DNA of 64,000 bases from Paragorgia papillata (Eukaryota > Cnidaria > Anthozoa > Scleralcyonacea > Coralliidae). The notes beneath the pieces were generated by a model that was not told where the DNA came from, ran no database searches, and saw nothing but the letters and a program-made list of their open reading frames with translations. The DNA is taken from contig JAWNZC010000285.1 of assembly GCA_035771165.1 (NCBI GenBank), positions 2,098,501-2,162,500 on the forward strand, in the 5' to 3' direction. Below, in pieces: positions 1 through 10,899 of this stretch (the stretch's first letter is position 1; every line of letters begins with the position of its first letter). A program made the position numbers and the translations under genes.

Positions 1-510
1 TGCCATGTCTTCTAGGCATTCTCGGCGTGTGTCTATGTAGGTCAGTTGTTCGACATCTGAGCTTCCTGATCTGGCAACTATGTAGACTTCAGGCATTTCC
101 ACTCTAGTTTGGATATCTTCAGTGGTGTTGGTAATCTTATGGTATTCATCGTTTGTGTAGTATATGGCTGGATCATACAGACACGAAACCATGAATACCA
201 GGTGACCATGATTAGCAACAGTCGACAGATCGTGCCAGATTTTAACATGCCTTGTCCTTTCAATTTTCTTCAGCCGGGCCCTGATTTCATCTTCACTTTC
301 TCCTTCCTTGTATTCATTAAGGTTTGTTAGTGCTGTAATAATTCTTTCTAAAGGCATGTTTTCAAACTCTTCATCTGAAGTATGTCGCATGTATTTTTCT
401 TGATTTTTCAATGTTCTTTCTCTGATTTCAAGCAGCGGTTGCTTTCGTCCATCCACAAGAAACTCTGTCTTGACAATCTCCCCAGAGTTGTTTAATACCA
501 TTTTTTCATA
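1..510 (-). CDS. Unknown-family protein, exon 3 (continues off the window)
   Basis: Third exon, starting after a TTTCAG acceptor (AG at 512-511) in phase 0, as the preceding exon requires. The frame stays open for all 170 codons to the window edge, so the gene is truncated here by the window. The encoded part is acidic and charged, with a conserved-looking core (WHDLSTVANHGHLVF, then CLYDPAIYYT) and later IVARSGSSDVEQLTYID. No known catalytic signature is visible. The continuous open frame across two splice junctions is the main evidence that this is coding. Confidence 0.6.
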
Positions 511-698
511 CTGAAATTTATAAAAAATCAGCAAATTAGTATTATTAATAATTATTATACATGTATACTGTGAAGTAATTTAACATGATTTAAGAATTAT
601 ACCAGTAATATTTAATTTGTATATAGTTTTTACATAATATTATTAATTTTTTATTATTAATTTTATTAATATTACAGCAATATATTAATGGTATATAC

Positions 699-1194
699 CT
701 TTCGAGGTGCAATATGCTGTCCAACTGTATATTCGCCTGATATAACCTTCTGTTTCATTTCCTCTTTCACACTACCAATGGTTTGTGGAGTTGCAATGGT
801 TATCTCTCCTCCTGCGCCCCTTAGCTTTTTTCTTCTGATTCTCTCGTCGGTTTGTTCATGTGGCCTTTTAAATCTGGTAACATTGACACCAACAGATTTT
901 AACCACTCTTGTGCCATCTGTCCACCATTCTTTGCTATTTCACCCCTGGTGTTCTGTACATTGTACCTCCGTGCCAAATCTGACCAGTTGACCTTTGTAT
1001 CATCTGGATAACTATCAACTTCTTCTTTCATCGCCTCCTTTTCCCAAGTTACATTATCCAGATTTCCCAAGGGGTTTCTTTTTTTTGAAGTGGTTGAAGT
1101 AGATTTTCTTTGTTTAGCACTTTCCTTACTTTCAAAGGCCATGGCAAGTCGTGAACGCTGTGTTGCTGCCAGGGATTGGCGGTTACCATAACAC
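699..1194 (-). CDS. Unknown-family protein, exon 2
   Basis: Second exon of the same minus-strand gene, bounded by a polypyrimidine/CAG acceptor (AG at 1196-1195) and a GTATAT donor at 698-697. It ends in phase 0. The translation has a Ser/Thr/Lys-rich stretch, then a segment reading NWSDLARRYNVQN, which looks like a helix-turn-helix-type 'sow and read' motif. A basic stretch (RIRRKKLRG) follows. This suggests possible nucleic-acid binding, but that is inference only and I cannot name the family. Confidence 0.6.
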
Positions 1195-1605
1195 CTGGAA
1201 AATAATTTTAAATTAACAGTACAGGCTATTAGTATAGAACAAACTATTATTACATATACATTTATGTACATACATTATCAGATACATCTGGTTTATAGTC
1301 CTAACACTAACCCAATGCATTTTGTTGATCGACCTGCCGTAGCAGGTTGCCTGATTTTTATTGTGTTTATAGTTAACTTAATAATTGCTATTTGGCGAGG
1401 GACCCCATGGTAATGATAGCAGACATGAATGCGGCCAATTTTACCAGACAAGTACTGTACGATCATTATGGTAATGCTAATTGCTCAGCTTTGTCGGGTC
1501 CTGTCTATTTTGCCCTATTAATCCATTTATTATTTTATTCCATGACTTGTAATATGTAATATATATGGCAGCTATTATGTCAACATCTAATATAGTGTAC
1601 TGTAC

Positions 1606-2366
1606 CTCATCACTGACGTCTTCTTCCAATGTTCTTCTAAATTTTCCTTTGCTTTCCTCAAATAATTCCTCCTTTCTTTTTTTTTATCAGCCTTGGACGT
1701 CTTAGTTTCCATTTTGAATTGATTGAGCGTCGTGAATGCCTTCTCTAAGGGAACATTGTACGTTCTTTCAAAAACTGGGTTAAGTTCGTCGTATATCTCC
1801 TGAGCACCACACTTATATTCTCGTCGAGTGCACTTCACTGGCTTTGCGCGTATCTTCGAAGAAATTTCATGAGCAACAGCCGTTGGATTTTCCTTTAAGC
1901 AAGGTTTGAATTGCTTGGCGGTTACAGGGAAGAAGGACTGAACAACTGAATATCTGTGGAAGCAACCGTGGCAATCCATTAAGCCGTGCTCAGTTTTTCG
2001 TTGGGGCGACAGTTTATTCCAGTTATCCGCAGAAAAAGCTTCTAAGTATTGTTTGCGTTCTTGCGCTTTACGGGAATTCCATCTACTGAATTTCTTACGA
2101 AGTTCTGGCAATTTTCGGTGAAAGGACTTGAAATCGACTGCAAATCTGCTTTCAGTGTCAGTGAACATGAACGTGAACCGCTTGTGTATCTCCTGTACAA
2201 CGCGCGCTCGATGCTCCTTTGGTGTCTCGTTCCCGACGCGTTTGACTTTGGCAACAACCGCTCTCGTGATCTGCCAAACTGCTGTCTTAGCAAATCCACA
2301 AGTATATGGGTGAATGAGACAGATAACCATGATTATCAAGCACAAGACTTTCGCGAATCGAATCAT
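1606..2366 (-). CDS. Unknown-family protein, exon 1 of a three-exon gene
   Basis: First coding exon of a minus-strand gene. The ATG at 2366 is preceded immediately by an in-frame TAA, so this is the earliest start in the exon. The exon ends at a GTACAG donor (GT at 1605-1604) with two bases left over, which match the one-base start of the next exon at 1194 and complete an Arg codon. The protein begins with about 25 mostly hydrophobic residues (signal-like or membrane segment). A long Lys/Arg-rich region with scattered Cys and His follows (for example MDCHGCFHRY and CTRREYKC). I do not recognise the family and see no catalytic motif. The open frame and matching phases make it a real gene or a gene-like element ORF. 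Confidence 0.6.
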
Positions 2367-4484
2367 TTACAGTAAACGCACTTTATAAGACACTCTTCCT
2401 TATCGGAGAGAAGTTTGAATCTGGCGCCAAGATTTTGATCACGCGCATTATTCTGACAGGTTATTACCTCATCATGACATAACGCAGGCCAATGTTGCGT
2501 AAAAACACTATATCATTGCACTAATTTTGTCTATAAAGCGCTAGTTATTAATATTACGACGAGATGCGTCCCAAATGGTATAGTGAAGCTAATGCATTAC
2601 AAACGCGTGTTTCATTGTGTATTTGTTTAACTACTGAATAAAACTTAAATAATCTGATCCCAAATTGTTATATTTTTCCCCATAAATTGAAACATGTAAT
2701 TTTCTAGACCTAAATAAGCACCAAACTTAATTTGAAAGGGAACAAACTTTCTTACTCGGACTATCATTGTTTTTATCGCCATTTTGTGCGTCGGCAGTTG
2801 CCATGGCACTGGGTTCTACCGCTGAGACAACCACCTCGGCTCAAACGTTAAAAATGGCGAAGTCGATAAATATATTGAGGCTCTAAATGTTAACTTCAAC
2901 GGCTTTGCGGGGAAGGTTTTGTAGGTCTGCCATTCACCTCTATATATTATATCGTTACATAGTGTATTCAATTTCATTTTGCACTCTGTGATTGTTGCAT
3001 TTGCACTTTGTAAATAGTTTTAAATCGACTAAAATCAAAGAAATACATCGTGTTTTGAATTCAGTGCCATTTATTATTATAACTAATGATGTAATTCTAT
3101 CATTCCAACACAGGACATTGAAGAACAACCTTGCAGCATGCTACGTATATGGTCAGATTACTATGTAAGAGCGTCTATCCTACCCGGCAGAGCACGTTTT
3201 CGAATGCGCTATTTTTACCGATGAATTTAGGCTTAAACTGGTCACGTGACTTCCTGTTACAAAAGTTAGCACCACCAAAAAAATTATAAAAGTCATGCCA
3301 AGCACATTAACTTAAAAAACAACCACACTGTTGCAATAAGATCTTTAAAATAATTTTTCCTTTTATTTTCTCTGATTTAATTCCGTGCTGGTAATTGGAC
3401 CCAGGCATTAATGTACCTGAGTAAAGATGGTCATTAAATGATTTGATAAATTTGTTAGCTGAATAGTTTCACATATGCAAGTCAACTATACTGTTTATCA
3501 GTGACTGTACCGAGCCCACCCCCAGTACAGTGTAAGTCACTCATCAAAATATTCCAAAAATTCTTGGGGTCACGTGACCAGCCTTTGCCAGGGTCTTCTC
3601 TGTGCCCCGCCATTTTGCGTAGGCCCTGAACATTGCTTCGTTCACACTTCAGTCATGGGGATTAGTAAGCAAATATTATTAAAAGCGTTAGTTTTTGGAT
3701 TAGGGTAAAGTTTCGTAACAGTAAACTTTATGTTGAACATTTATCAAATGGGCTCTCGCTCTATTTCACATGTAAATCCAGATGGGAATTGCCGGGGTAT
3801 TTCATAGTTGTTCCTTCATAAATCATAATATAAATAACTCGCCATATATTTAACCACTCTTCTCGTCTACAGTAGTGACAGCATAATAACATACACAACA
3901 AGATTTCTGATCTCCATATATTAAACTATGTCCACGAAATTCGGTATAAATGCCAAAACGACAAATGCCAACAAACTAAAACCAAAGTAAAAACGTGATA
4001 CTGGAGCCAAATTTCAGTCAACAGCAGCGGAGCCAAGAAGCCTGGTAGTAACGACTACTTCATGTTAGGATTGGGTTAAAGTTTAGTGGTTTAGTGTTAT
4101 TGCTTAAAGTGTGGGGGTTAACGGTTAATATTGTTAAAATTAGGGTTATCACTACCCAAAACAACCATGAAGGACTATAATTATGCATTTTATAAATTAC
4201 CGGTTAAACAAATGCGAGTGCTGTTTAACATGAAGTACCTATACCATCTGTGTATCATGAAAAACAAAAATATATCGGCGAAAATAAAACTACAGTATAA
4301 ACAACATTAAGATCTTCTTTATAACCCCCAACATAAAAATGTTGCAATTTTACATTTTTCTACCACCACTAGCATTTCACGTGTCTTAACCTAGGCCTGG
4401 GGTTTTAATATTAAATTATTAAATATTACCCTAATCATAAATCTTCAAACACAGTTCATGATTCAATATATACATAGCACCTTA
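2367..4484. other. Intergenic, no gene recognised
   Basis: AT-rich non-coding stretch between the minus-strand gene and the left end of the DIRS element. No reading frame of convincing length or composition is present. Two short 'GCCATTTTG' tracts (near 2780 and 3610) are the only promoter-like features noticed. Confidence 0.5.
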
Positions 4485-4663
4485 TACTATTCACAACACT
4501 CGAGAAACGAAGCGCGAAGTCTAAAACATTAAATTTAGGTAGAACATGAGCGGAATTACGTCATGATGTGTTTCCGGTTCGGTCAGGTGATTTTGCTATA
4601 AAAGAAAGCACACACTCTGGCTCTTTCTCAGTTTCCGACCAGCGCCGACGAAAACAGTGAAAC
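4485..4663 (+). repeat. DIRS left terminal repeat A1
   Basis: A 179-bp segment from TACTATTCAC to CAGTGAAAC. I see no difference from A2 at 14710-14888. It carries the presumed promoter and ends just before the gag leader. Confidence 0.9.
4597..4604 (+). promoter_or_regulatory. TATA-like box of the DIRS element
   Basis: TATAAAAG inside A1, about 100 bp upstream of the gag ATG at 4698. The identical box occurs in A2. Its position at the 5' end fits the element promoter. Confidence 0.5.
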
Positions 4664-4697
4664 TTTGCGGCGGATCCAGTCACGAATTTTCAGGAAC

Positions 4698-4847
4698 ATG
4701 GCCGGGCGTAATGTACAAATGCCTTGTGCTCCTGTTCAACATGAAGTAAACCAAGCTATAGATCCTGCTCCGGTGCCTGTTGAAGACGTTCTTCTTGAAG
4801 ATGTTCCCGCTGGTCAAGCTCTATTAACGGCAGAAGAAAAACTAGAG
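4698..4847 (+). CDS. DIRS gag, exon 1
   Basis: Fifty codons from the ATG at 4698 (MAGRNVQMPC...) to a GTACGC donor. The exon ends in phase 0 and joins an exon at 6517 that also starts in phase 0. The peptide is acidic and proline-rich. The frame is also open slightly upstream, but the ATG is the natural start just after A1. Introns inside YR-retrotransposon genes are known, but the splice here is inferred only from consensus sites and phase. Confidence 0.5.
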
Positions 4848-5099
4848 GTACGCCCTGTGTCGCTTCGCTAACTTTTCATAGCTGCTACTTTTCTGAATGG
4901 TATGTATTTTCTGTAATCACTGTTTGAGTTCATTCGTGCTCGTTCTAATTAGTTCCTCATCGGTTTTCAGCAAGTTATATAGTTCTGGTACTGACTCTTA
5001 TTTTTAACCTTGTGTCATGTAGTGACTTAATACGTCTAATTCAGCCGTTCTTTCGCCTGATGGTTTGACAAATTACGAATGGGGGTTCAATTGATATGA

Positions 5100-5815
5100 T
5101 GAATTTGTTCAGATTTTGTAGTGTGATTCAGTCAGCTGTTCTTCTGATTGTTGCACACGGGGTTCTACACATGGTGCCTTTATGTTCATATTTTGTAGTG
5201 TGATTCAGTCAGCCGTTATTCCGATTGATAACTACAAACGGAGTTATGAACACGGTGATTTTATGTCCATATTTTGTAGTATGATTCAGTCAGCCGTTAT
5301 TCTGATTGATGACTACAAGCGGAGTTATGAACACGGTGATTTTATGTCCATATTTTGTAGTGTGATTCAGTCAGCCGTTATTCTGATTGATGACTGCAAA
5401 CGGAGTTATGAACACGGTGATTTTATGTTTATATTTTGTAGTGTGATTCAGTCAGCTGTTATTCTGATTGATAACTACAAACGGAGTTATGAACACGGTG
5501 ATTTTATGTCCATATTTTGTAGTGTGATTCAGTCAGCCGTTATTCTGATTGATGACTGCAAACGGAGTTATGAACACGGTGATTTTCTGTCCATATTTTG
5601 TAGTGTGATTCAGTCAGCCGTTATTCTGATTGATGACTACGAACGGAGTTATGAACACGGTGATTTTATGTTCATATTTTGTAGTGTGTTTCATCAGCCA
5701 TTATTCTGATTGTGATGGCTACAAACGGAGTTATGAACACGGTGATTGTATGTTTATATTTTGTTGGGTGATCCAATCGGCATTTAATCGAATTGATGAT
5801 GATAAACGGCGTTAG
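5100..5815 (+). repeat. 81-bp tandem repeat inside the gag intron
   Basis: About eight units with an 81-bp period, each containing GTGTGATTCAGTCAGCCG and GGAGTTATGAACACGGTGA; the outer units are degenerate. Because 81 is a multiple of three and the units lack stops in one frame, a repetitive open frame runs 5182-5709. It lies in the inferred intron and is not regarded as a gene. Confidence 0.9.
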
Positions 5816-6516
5816 GAACACGTTGAATTTGTTTATATTGTGAAGGGCATGGGATTCATTCCTCCGTTAATTGGTCGGTGTTTGAAAATGCATGTTTGAC
5901 AAATGCATGTTTGACAATCTTATTGGTTTATGTTCATGTTTTTGATTTCGAGTGTAACACAATGCCGCAATTTTCTTTCTTGATTTTGACGAATGATTAT
6001 TTGGATCGTTTTCTGATTCAGTGTTATGTAGCTCGGTTGATATTGCCTTTGTTTGGGCATGCGATTTTGTTTCTTGTATGTGTGTATTTGACTTTTATTT
6101 AAAATAGTCTTCAGGGGTTGTGTGATTTTATCCCGATTCACTTGGGTAGGTCTCAAACATATCGATTCATAATTGATTATTCGGAATAATTATGGTTTTG
6201 CCTCTAAGGTGCATTGTTATGGTTCGTTGATATTCGTCATTTTGTTTTGAGCGCTGGCTTTTGGCGGTGTGGCTGGTTGGCTACACGAATTAAAATATAT
6301 GGATGTTGTTGGCGATTTAATTCTATACGATTCTTATTATTTTCTCTTGTTCTTTTCGATTGATAACTATTCCCACTTCCAGACGTTTATATAATTCACC
6401 AATACTCTCTTTGCATACTATAAACTTGTCTGGTATATATATTTACCGTTGTAGGATACTATGTTGTTTAAGTTTGTGAGTTCTTTCTCAGCGTCGTTTT
6501 TTCTTTCTTAACATAG

Positions 6517-7033
6517 GCTTTACAACAGAAATATGACGGGCTGCAACGATCTGTTGATCTGTTGACGGCATCATCCACTGACAATCTCCTAAAAAAAAAT
6601 ACGCGGCTTGGCCTCGAGACCGATAGCCGACTTTAACAAGTATGAAGCACTTGATATGGTAGATGCACTCCAGAAAGTTGCGCATGATACGCAGAATGAG
6701 AAAGAGTCTTACTATCGCCTAGCCTTTGACACACTTCGTGCTAGATTGGGCCAATCTGATGCTATGTTTCGTAATTACTTACTGCCTTTGTTTGGTGACA
6801 AAGATCACGAAAAGATCCTGGATTTGGTGGCGAAAGTTGAGAAGGCTAACCAACGGCAATCCCCGGCTTTTACCCGCCGATCTACATCTCCATACTCTAC
6901 TGTGCGCTGTTATGGTTGCAACCGCCTGGGACACATTAGAGCTAATTGTCAGGTTAATAGAAACCGACGCCCTATTGTACGCAGTGTTAACATGTCAAAT
7001 TTGCCTCAGACCAATGATGCGCATAATTCGTAA
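6517..7033 (+). pseudogene. DIRS gag, exon 2 with zinc knuckle, frameshifted
   Basis: Follows a TTTCTTTCTTAACATAG acceptor. The frame starts ALQQKYDGLQ and stops at about 6637. The main gag frame (from about 6608, DFNKYEALDMVDALQ...) is shifted by one base, and the shift falls at a nine-A run (6591-6599). The C-terminal part holds a CCHC zinc knuckle (CYGCNRLGHIRANC, spacing CX2CX4HX4C), the nucleic-acid-binding signature of Gag nucleocapsid. The protein would coat the element RNA. The A-run shift could be a mutation, a sequencing error or, less likely, a programmed frameshift. Confidence 0.7.
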
Positions 7034-7414
7034 TTTAGTTATGCTCTTGTGGAATATGAAACCTAATAATGCTGCCTCTGGTTATTGACTTGTCTGTATT
7101 GTACCTGCATATTTGTATAATGTTCGTATAGTAATGTTGTGTTGGCAATTATTTATTGAAGTATTAAAATAGAGTAAAATAAATACGACTTTTGTTTCTG
7201 CCAGATCGATTTGTCTTGTTTTATCCTTTTGTTCTTGGGTTAGTTGGGAGTGATGGTTATGAAAACGGGGTATCTAAATCAACCCTCCTGGTCAGTCACT
7301 GGGTCATAACTGTCACCCCTTTACTGATCCCATCCCCGTCCATTGGCTCTTCTAGCGTGAGCTATATGCATACGTGCATGGGTCCTGCTTTACGAAGTTA
7401 TCGCTCTTCTTTAG
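7034..7414 (+). other. Gag to RT spacer (probable intron)
   Basis: No convincing coding. It ends in a pyrimidine-rich TTCTTTAG acceptor at 7413-7414, beyond which the RT frame is open. Confidence 0.4.
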
Positions 7415-7668
7415 AAACATGGTCCTTTATTCTCTTGGGAATTTGATCCACAATTTGATGAAGCAGTGGAGACATATGTCCATTTTCGACAAACAGAAAA
7501 GACTGTACAGTGGGTGGATTGGACGGGAGAACCATGTGGGATCAGTACTGGGGTGGCAGTTTGTCATGATCATATCCAAAAGATTATCTGTGGCGAAGTA
7601 TTGGCTAACCCTTCTACTCTCTATTTTCGTGATCCCTCGTCGTTCAGAGCAGGGGAACTTCACCGTAA
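7415..7668 (+). pseudogene. DIRS RT/RNase H ORF, N-terminal part (cut by insertion)
   Basis: Open frame from the acceptor at 7414, including VETYVHFRQTEKTVQW and CHDHIQKIICGEV, to the insertion site. The last base before the nested element belongs to a target-site TAA. The frame resumes in the same phase at 10903 on the far side of the 3,231-bp insert, so this is the detached N-terminus of the RT protein. Confidence 0.7.
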
Positions 7669-9349
7669 CACGGCGTCACAAATTCCTTAATTTTCTCCCG
7701 CTTGGAATCGCTCAGTTCCAGGCCTCGCGTGGACGCGCGCACTGCGCGAAGCTGATATATTCAATAAACATGGCTGAAAGAAGCTAGAAAGACATAGACA
7801 TGATGTGGTTTTTAATTTGGAAATTGGAATTCAGTGACGTGACTGTAGAAATGATATCCGTGGCTGAAGAATCGTGATTTCAACACATTCGGACATCCGA
7901 AAGCCGCCTGACTTAACAGTCGGTAATACGCTCGACAAGAAGCAGATAATACAGACTATATATGAGCGATTGAGCGCACGCTCGTATTCTTCCTCATTCC
8001 TCAAGCACATCAGTCAAGCGATAAGACTTTTCCACTACAATGCCGATGGATTTGACGAAGTATATTTGTGTGTTGCGTAGAACCTATGGGGAACTATCTC
8101 CTCGGACGTCAGCACTGGATTTTCGACAATCAAGATCTGATCTTTTCTTCAGCAAGATTCAGTGGGAAAAATTGTATTACAGCAAAATTTGACAACCAAC
8201 TAAAGTGTGATAGTAAACCGAAATTTGTTAATTCGAGGAACACTCGTTTGGTGAAGTTGCTGGGCAGTTGGTGTAGGAGCTGGAGAAGAGCTCTTTTACT
8301 ATTTTGTTTAAATTGAGCCAGAAATTGAGCCACAGACAGTCGAGATAAGTTTTAATTTACAAACCGAACTATCATAATAATGACATTGCAGATTTTAACG
8401 TTGCAGGGATTGATTAACTGTTAATTTGTATTCTCTCTGTCACCATACATGTATAAATATCTACTGTAGTACAGTGAATTTTGTTGTATTAAACTTGTAT
8501 GGCCAGGTGTTTTAATAATTATAAGTGTCATAACTGTTAAAACCTTGCCTGCACTGCAGTAGCTATCCAGAGAAATATTCTTATCAGTTGACCAAAATCA
8601 GCTGTTAATCAGCTAGTGAAATTACTTTCCAGGGCAATGCTTTATGGTTTCAGTGCAAAAAGGCCAGGTTTCCCCCATGCATATATTGAAATAGACTCAT
8701 TAAATTATCCATATTCGGGTCTTTGTGGTAAACAACCCCAGTGGCCCAGCCTGCTCCAAATAGTGCAATAATGTATTGTACTTTTAATACAAAAGTATTA
8801 AAACATTGTTTCCATATAGATGTAAGACCCAGAGGAATATCAGTTTGATCATATGGTCTTGCAGATATATTGCTTGTGGATCCAATGTGTTGTCCATGAT
8901 TGTGCCTTTCAGCTGAGCAACTATGCTGTCTGCTCTTAAGGCTATATCCAAAACCATGCTTTAATAAGCTCCTTTACTGTAAAATGTCACTATATATTGA
9001 ATCTCTAAAGAAGAGTCCACTTTGAACAAGACAATAATAGCTCAGTACTCAAAATAATCATTCAAAAATTATTGGTTGTTTTGATTTGGGGTATCATACA
9101 CTATAACGAATTATAATACTTTATAGGCAACTGTACAGGTCTTTAACTATAATATGTTTGGGTATTAAACTGTACATGTTTGAAATTGGAAGCAAAACAC
9201 AAGTGTTATAATTGTACTAATTTTTCCTGTATTATTCCTATAATTACATGGTGAGTTTATCCTGGGCAAAATACAAATTCTAGTAGTTGCTATTAAAGCA
9301 TTGTGCTTGTATATACAGGTACAATTTGTTTATACGAGGATGTACAATC

Positions 9350-9406
<57 letters not shown>

Positions 9407-10899
9407 ATGGAGAGGGGGGGAGGAAAGAAAAATTTGTCCAACAGAAATAGTAAATGAAAGAACTAATCACAATGAGCCCAAATGAATTCCAACATCCACT
9501 TTCCTTCAGTCCAGAGGGTCACTGTTGCTTCATGACCTGGCAGCTGAAACAGACCCACTTACACCCCCAGCACACATTGGATGGTATGTCTATACCATGT
9601 CTTTTATATTGAGAAATTTTTTTTATTACAGGGAGGGAGGAGGGTAAATTCTATTGAGTATTGTAAAAATTATGCACATAATTGTAAAATTTGTGAAATA
9701 AATTCCAAAGTTCACAGGGTACATGTTTCAAAATTCAATTCAAATATGTTAAGCATTTATTTAATTTAATCTTTAAAGGTACACATGTGGAACTGGATAT
9801 ATTTTGACTTACTGCAAACGTTTAGTTTTCGTCACATAAGTTAAGACATATGTATAAACTCACTGATAACAAATTATTAGCAACATATTTTAAAACTGGA
9901 GAATTTCAGTCAATTTTCCTTAGAATATATACTATATACCAATGTTCAAACAACACTATATAATTATATATTTGTACGCGCTTGCCTTTGAGCTTCGGCA
10001 GTTATCGAAATGGAATATTTTTCTACTTCGCGGGATAGATGGATTTGGCAAAGCTAAAGGTTTCTTCCCGCTATTACGTTGGTCAAGCTAATATTCACAA
10101 ATTAATTTCTATGACACGTCTTTAGCTCTTTCTTCTTCAGACAAACCACTCATTTTCGTCAATACTTTCAAAACTCTGTCTTTGGGAGATTTTATATCAC
10201 ATTTTCCACGATGATAATCGTTCTTTGATCATTTAATGCTCACTTGACGAAGACTACCGCCGCGGAAGTACAAGGCAATTTTCAAGATGGCGGACACCAA
10301 CATGTACAACAAAAATACGTATTTAAAAGCGACGTTTACGTTGACAACGTTTCATTCAACATGAATAATTCAGTAGTTTAAAACTTTGCGCTCATTTTGG
10401 CTTGGACAAAATTTGTGTTTGCCCTAAAGCCTTCATCTTTTGCATGTTCATTGGCGAGAAAACTGTTAAAAAATCACAACATTGGCTATTTCTCTTGGCA
10501 CAGCTCCTATATTCGCAATCGACAAAAGGGAGATAAATGCGACAGTATTTCGCTAAAAATATCGACAACTAAAGTTGTCGTCCGTCTTTTAGTTCGCCCG
10601 TTAAAATCGAATACTGACGTAATACTCGCATCATAAAATGTGCAATATCAAAGGGAAATATGGTGAGAAAACGCTCAATTGCAGCTCAGAGGGAAAAAAC
10701 GTTTAATATTTTATTTATAAGTTGCATTTCCAGCTACAAAAGTTTCATAAATAACTTATACTTCCATGCTAAAGGTAGAGCATTTACGAGCGACTTCTTT
10801 GGCGACATTTTTTGCGATAAGCCGCTGACACCAAGTACCCTAAAAGTCGGCGCGCATTCAAGGCCAATGGGAGGAATTTGGCTGATTTGTGACGCCGTG
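7669..10899. mobile_element. Nested TIR DNA transposon, 3.23 kb, TAA target duplication
   Basis: The left end CACGGCGTCACAAAT (7669) and right end ATTTGTGACGCCGTG (to 10899) form a perfect 15-bp terminal inverted repeat, with patchier inverted similarity further in. Both sides are flanked by TAA (7666-7668 and 10900-10902), a 3-bp target duplication. Removing the element and one TAA restores the RT reading frame exactly, which confirms the boundaries. TIRs starting CAC suggest EnSpm/CACTA-type elements, while a TAA duplication suggests PIF/Harbinger. I could not recognise a transposase, so it appears non-autonomous or eroded. Only short open frames (near 7874-8316) are present. Confidence 0.85.
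9351..9405 (+). repeat. (GT)n microsatellite
   Basis: Pure GT dinucleotide tract of about 54 bp inside the nested DNA element. Confidence 0.98.

Noticed and set aside
5182..5815. Repetitive open frame of 27-residue units
   Set aside because: Product of an 81-bp satellite in an inferred intron; no start context and no non-repeat coding sequence.
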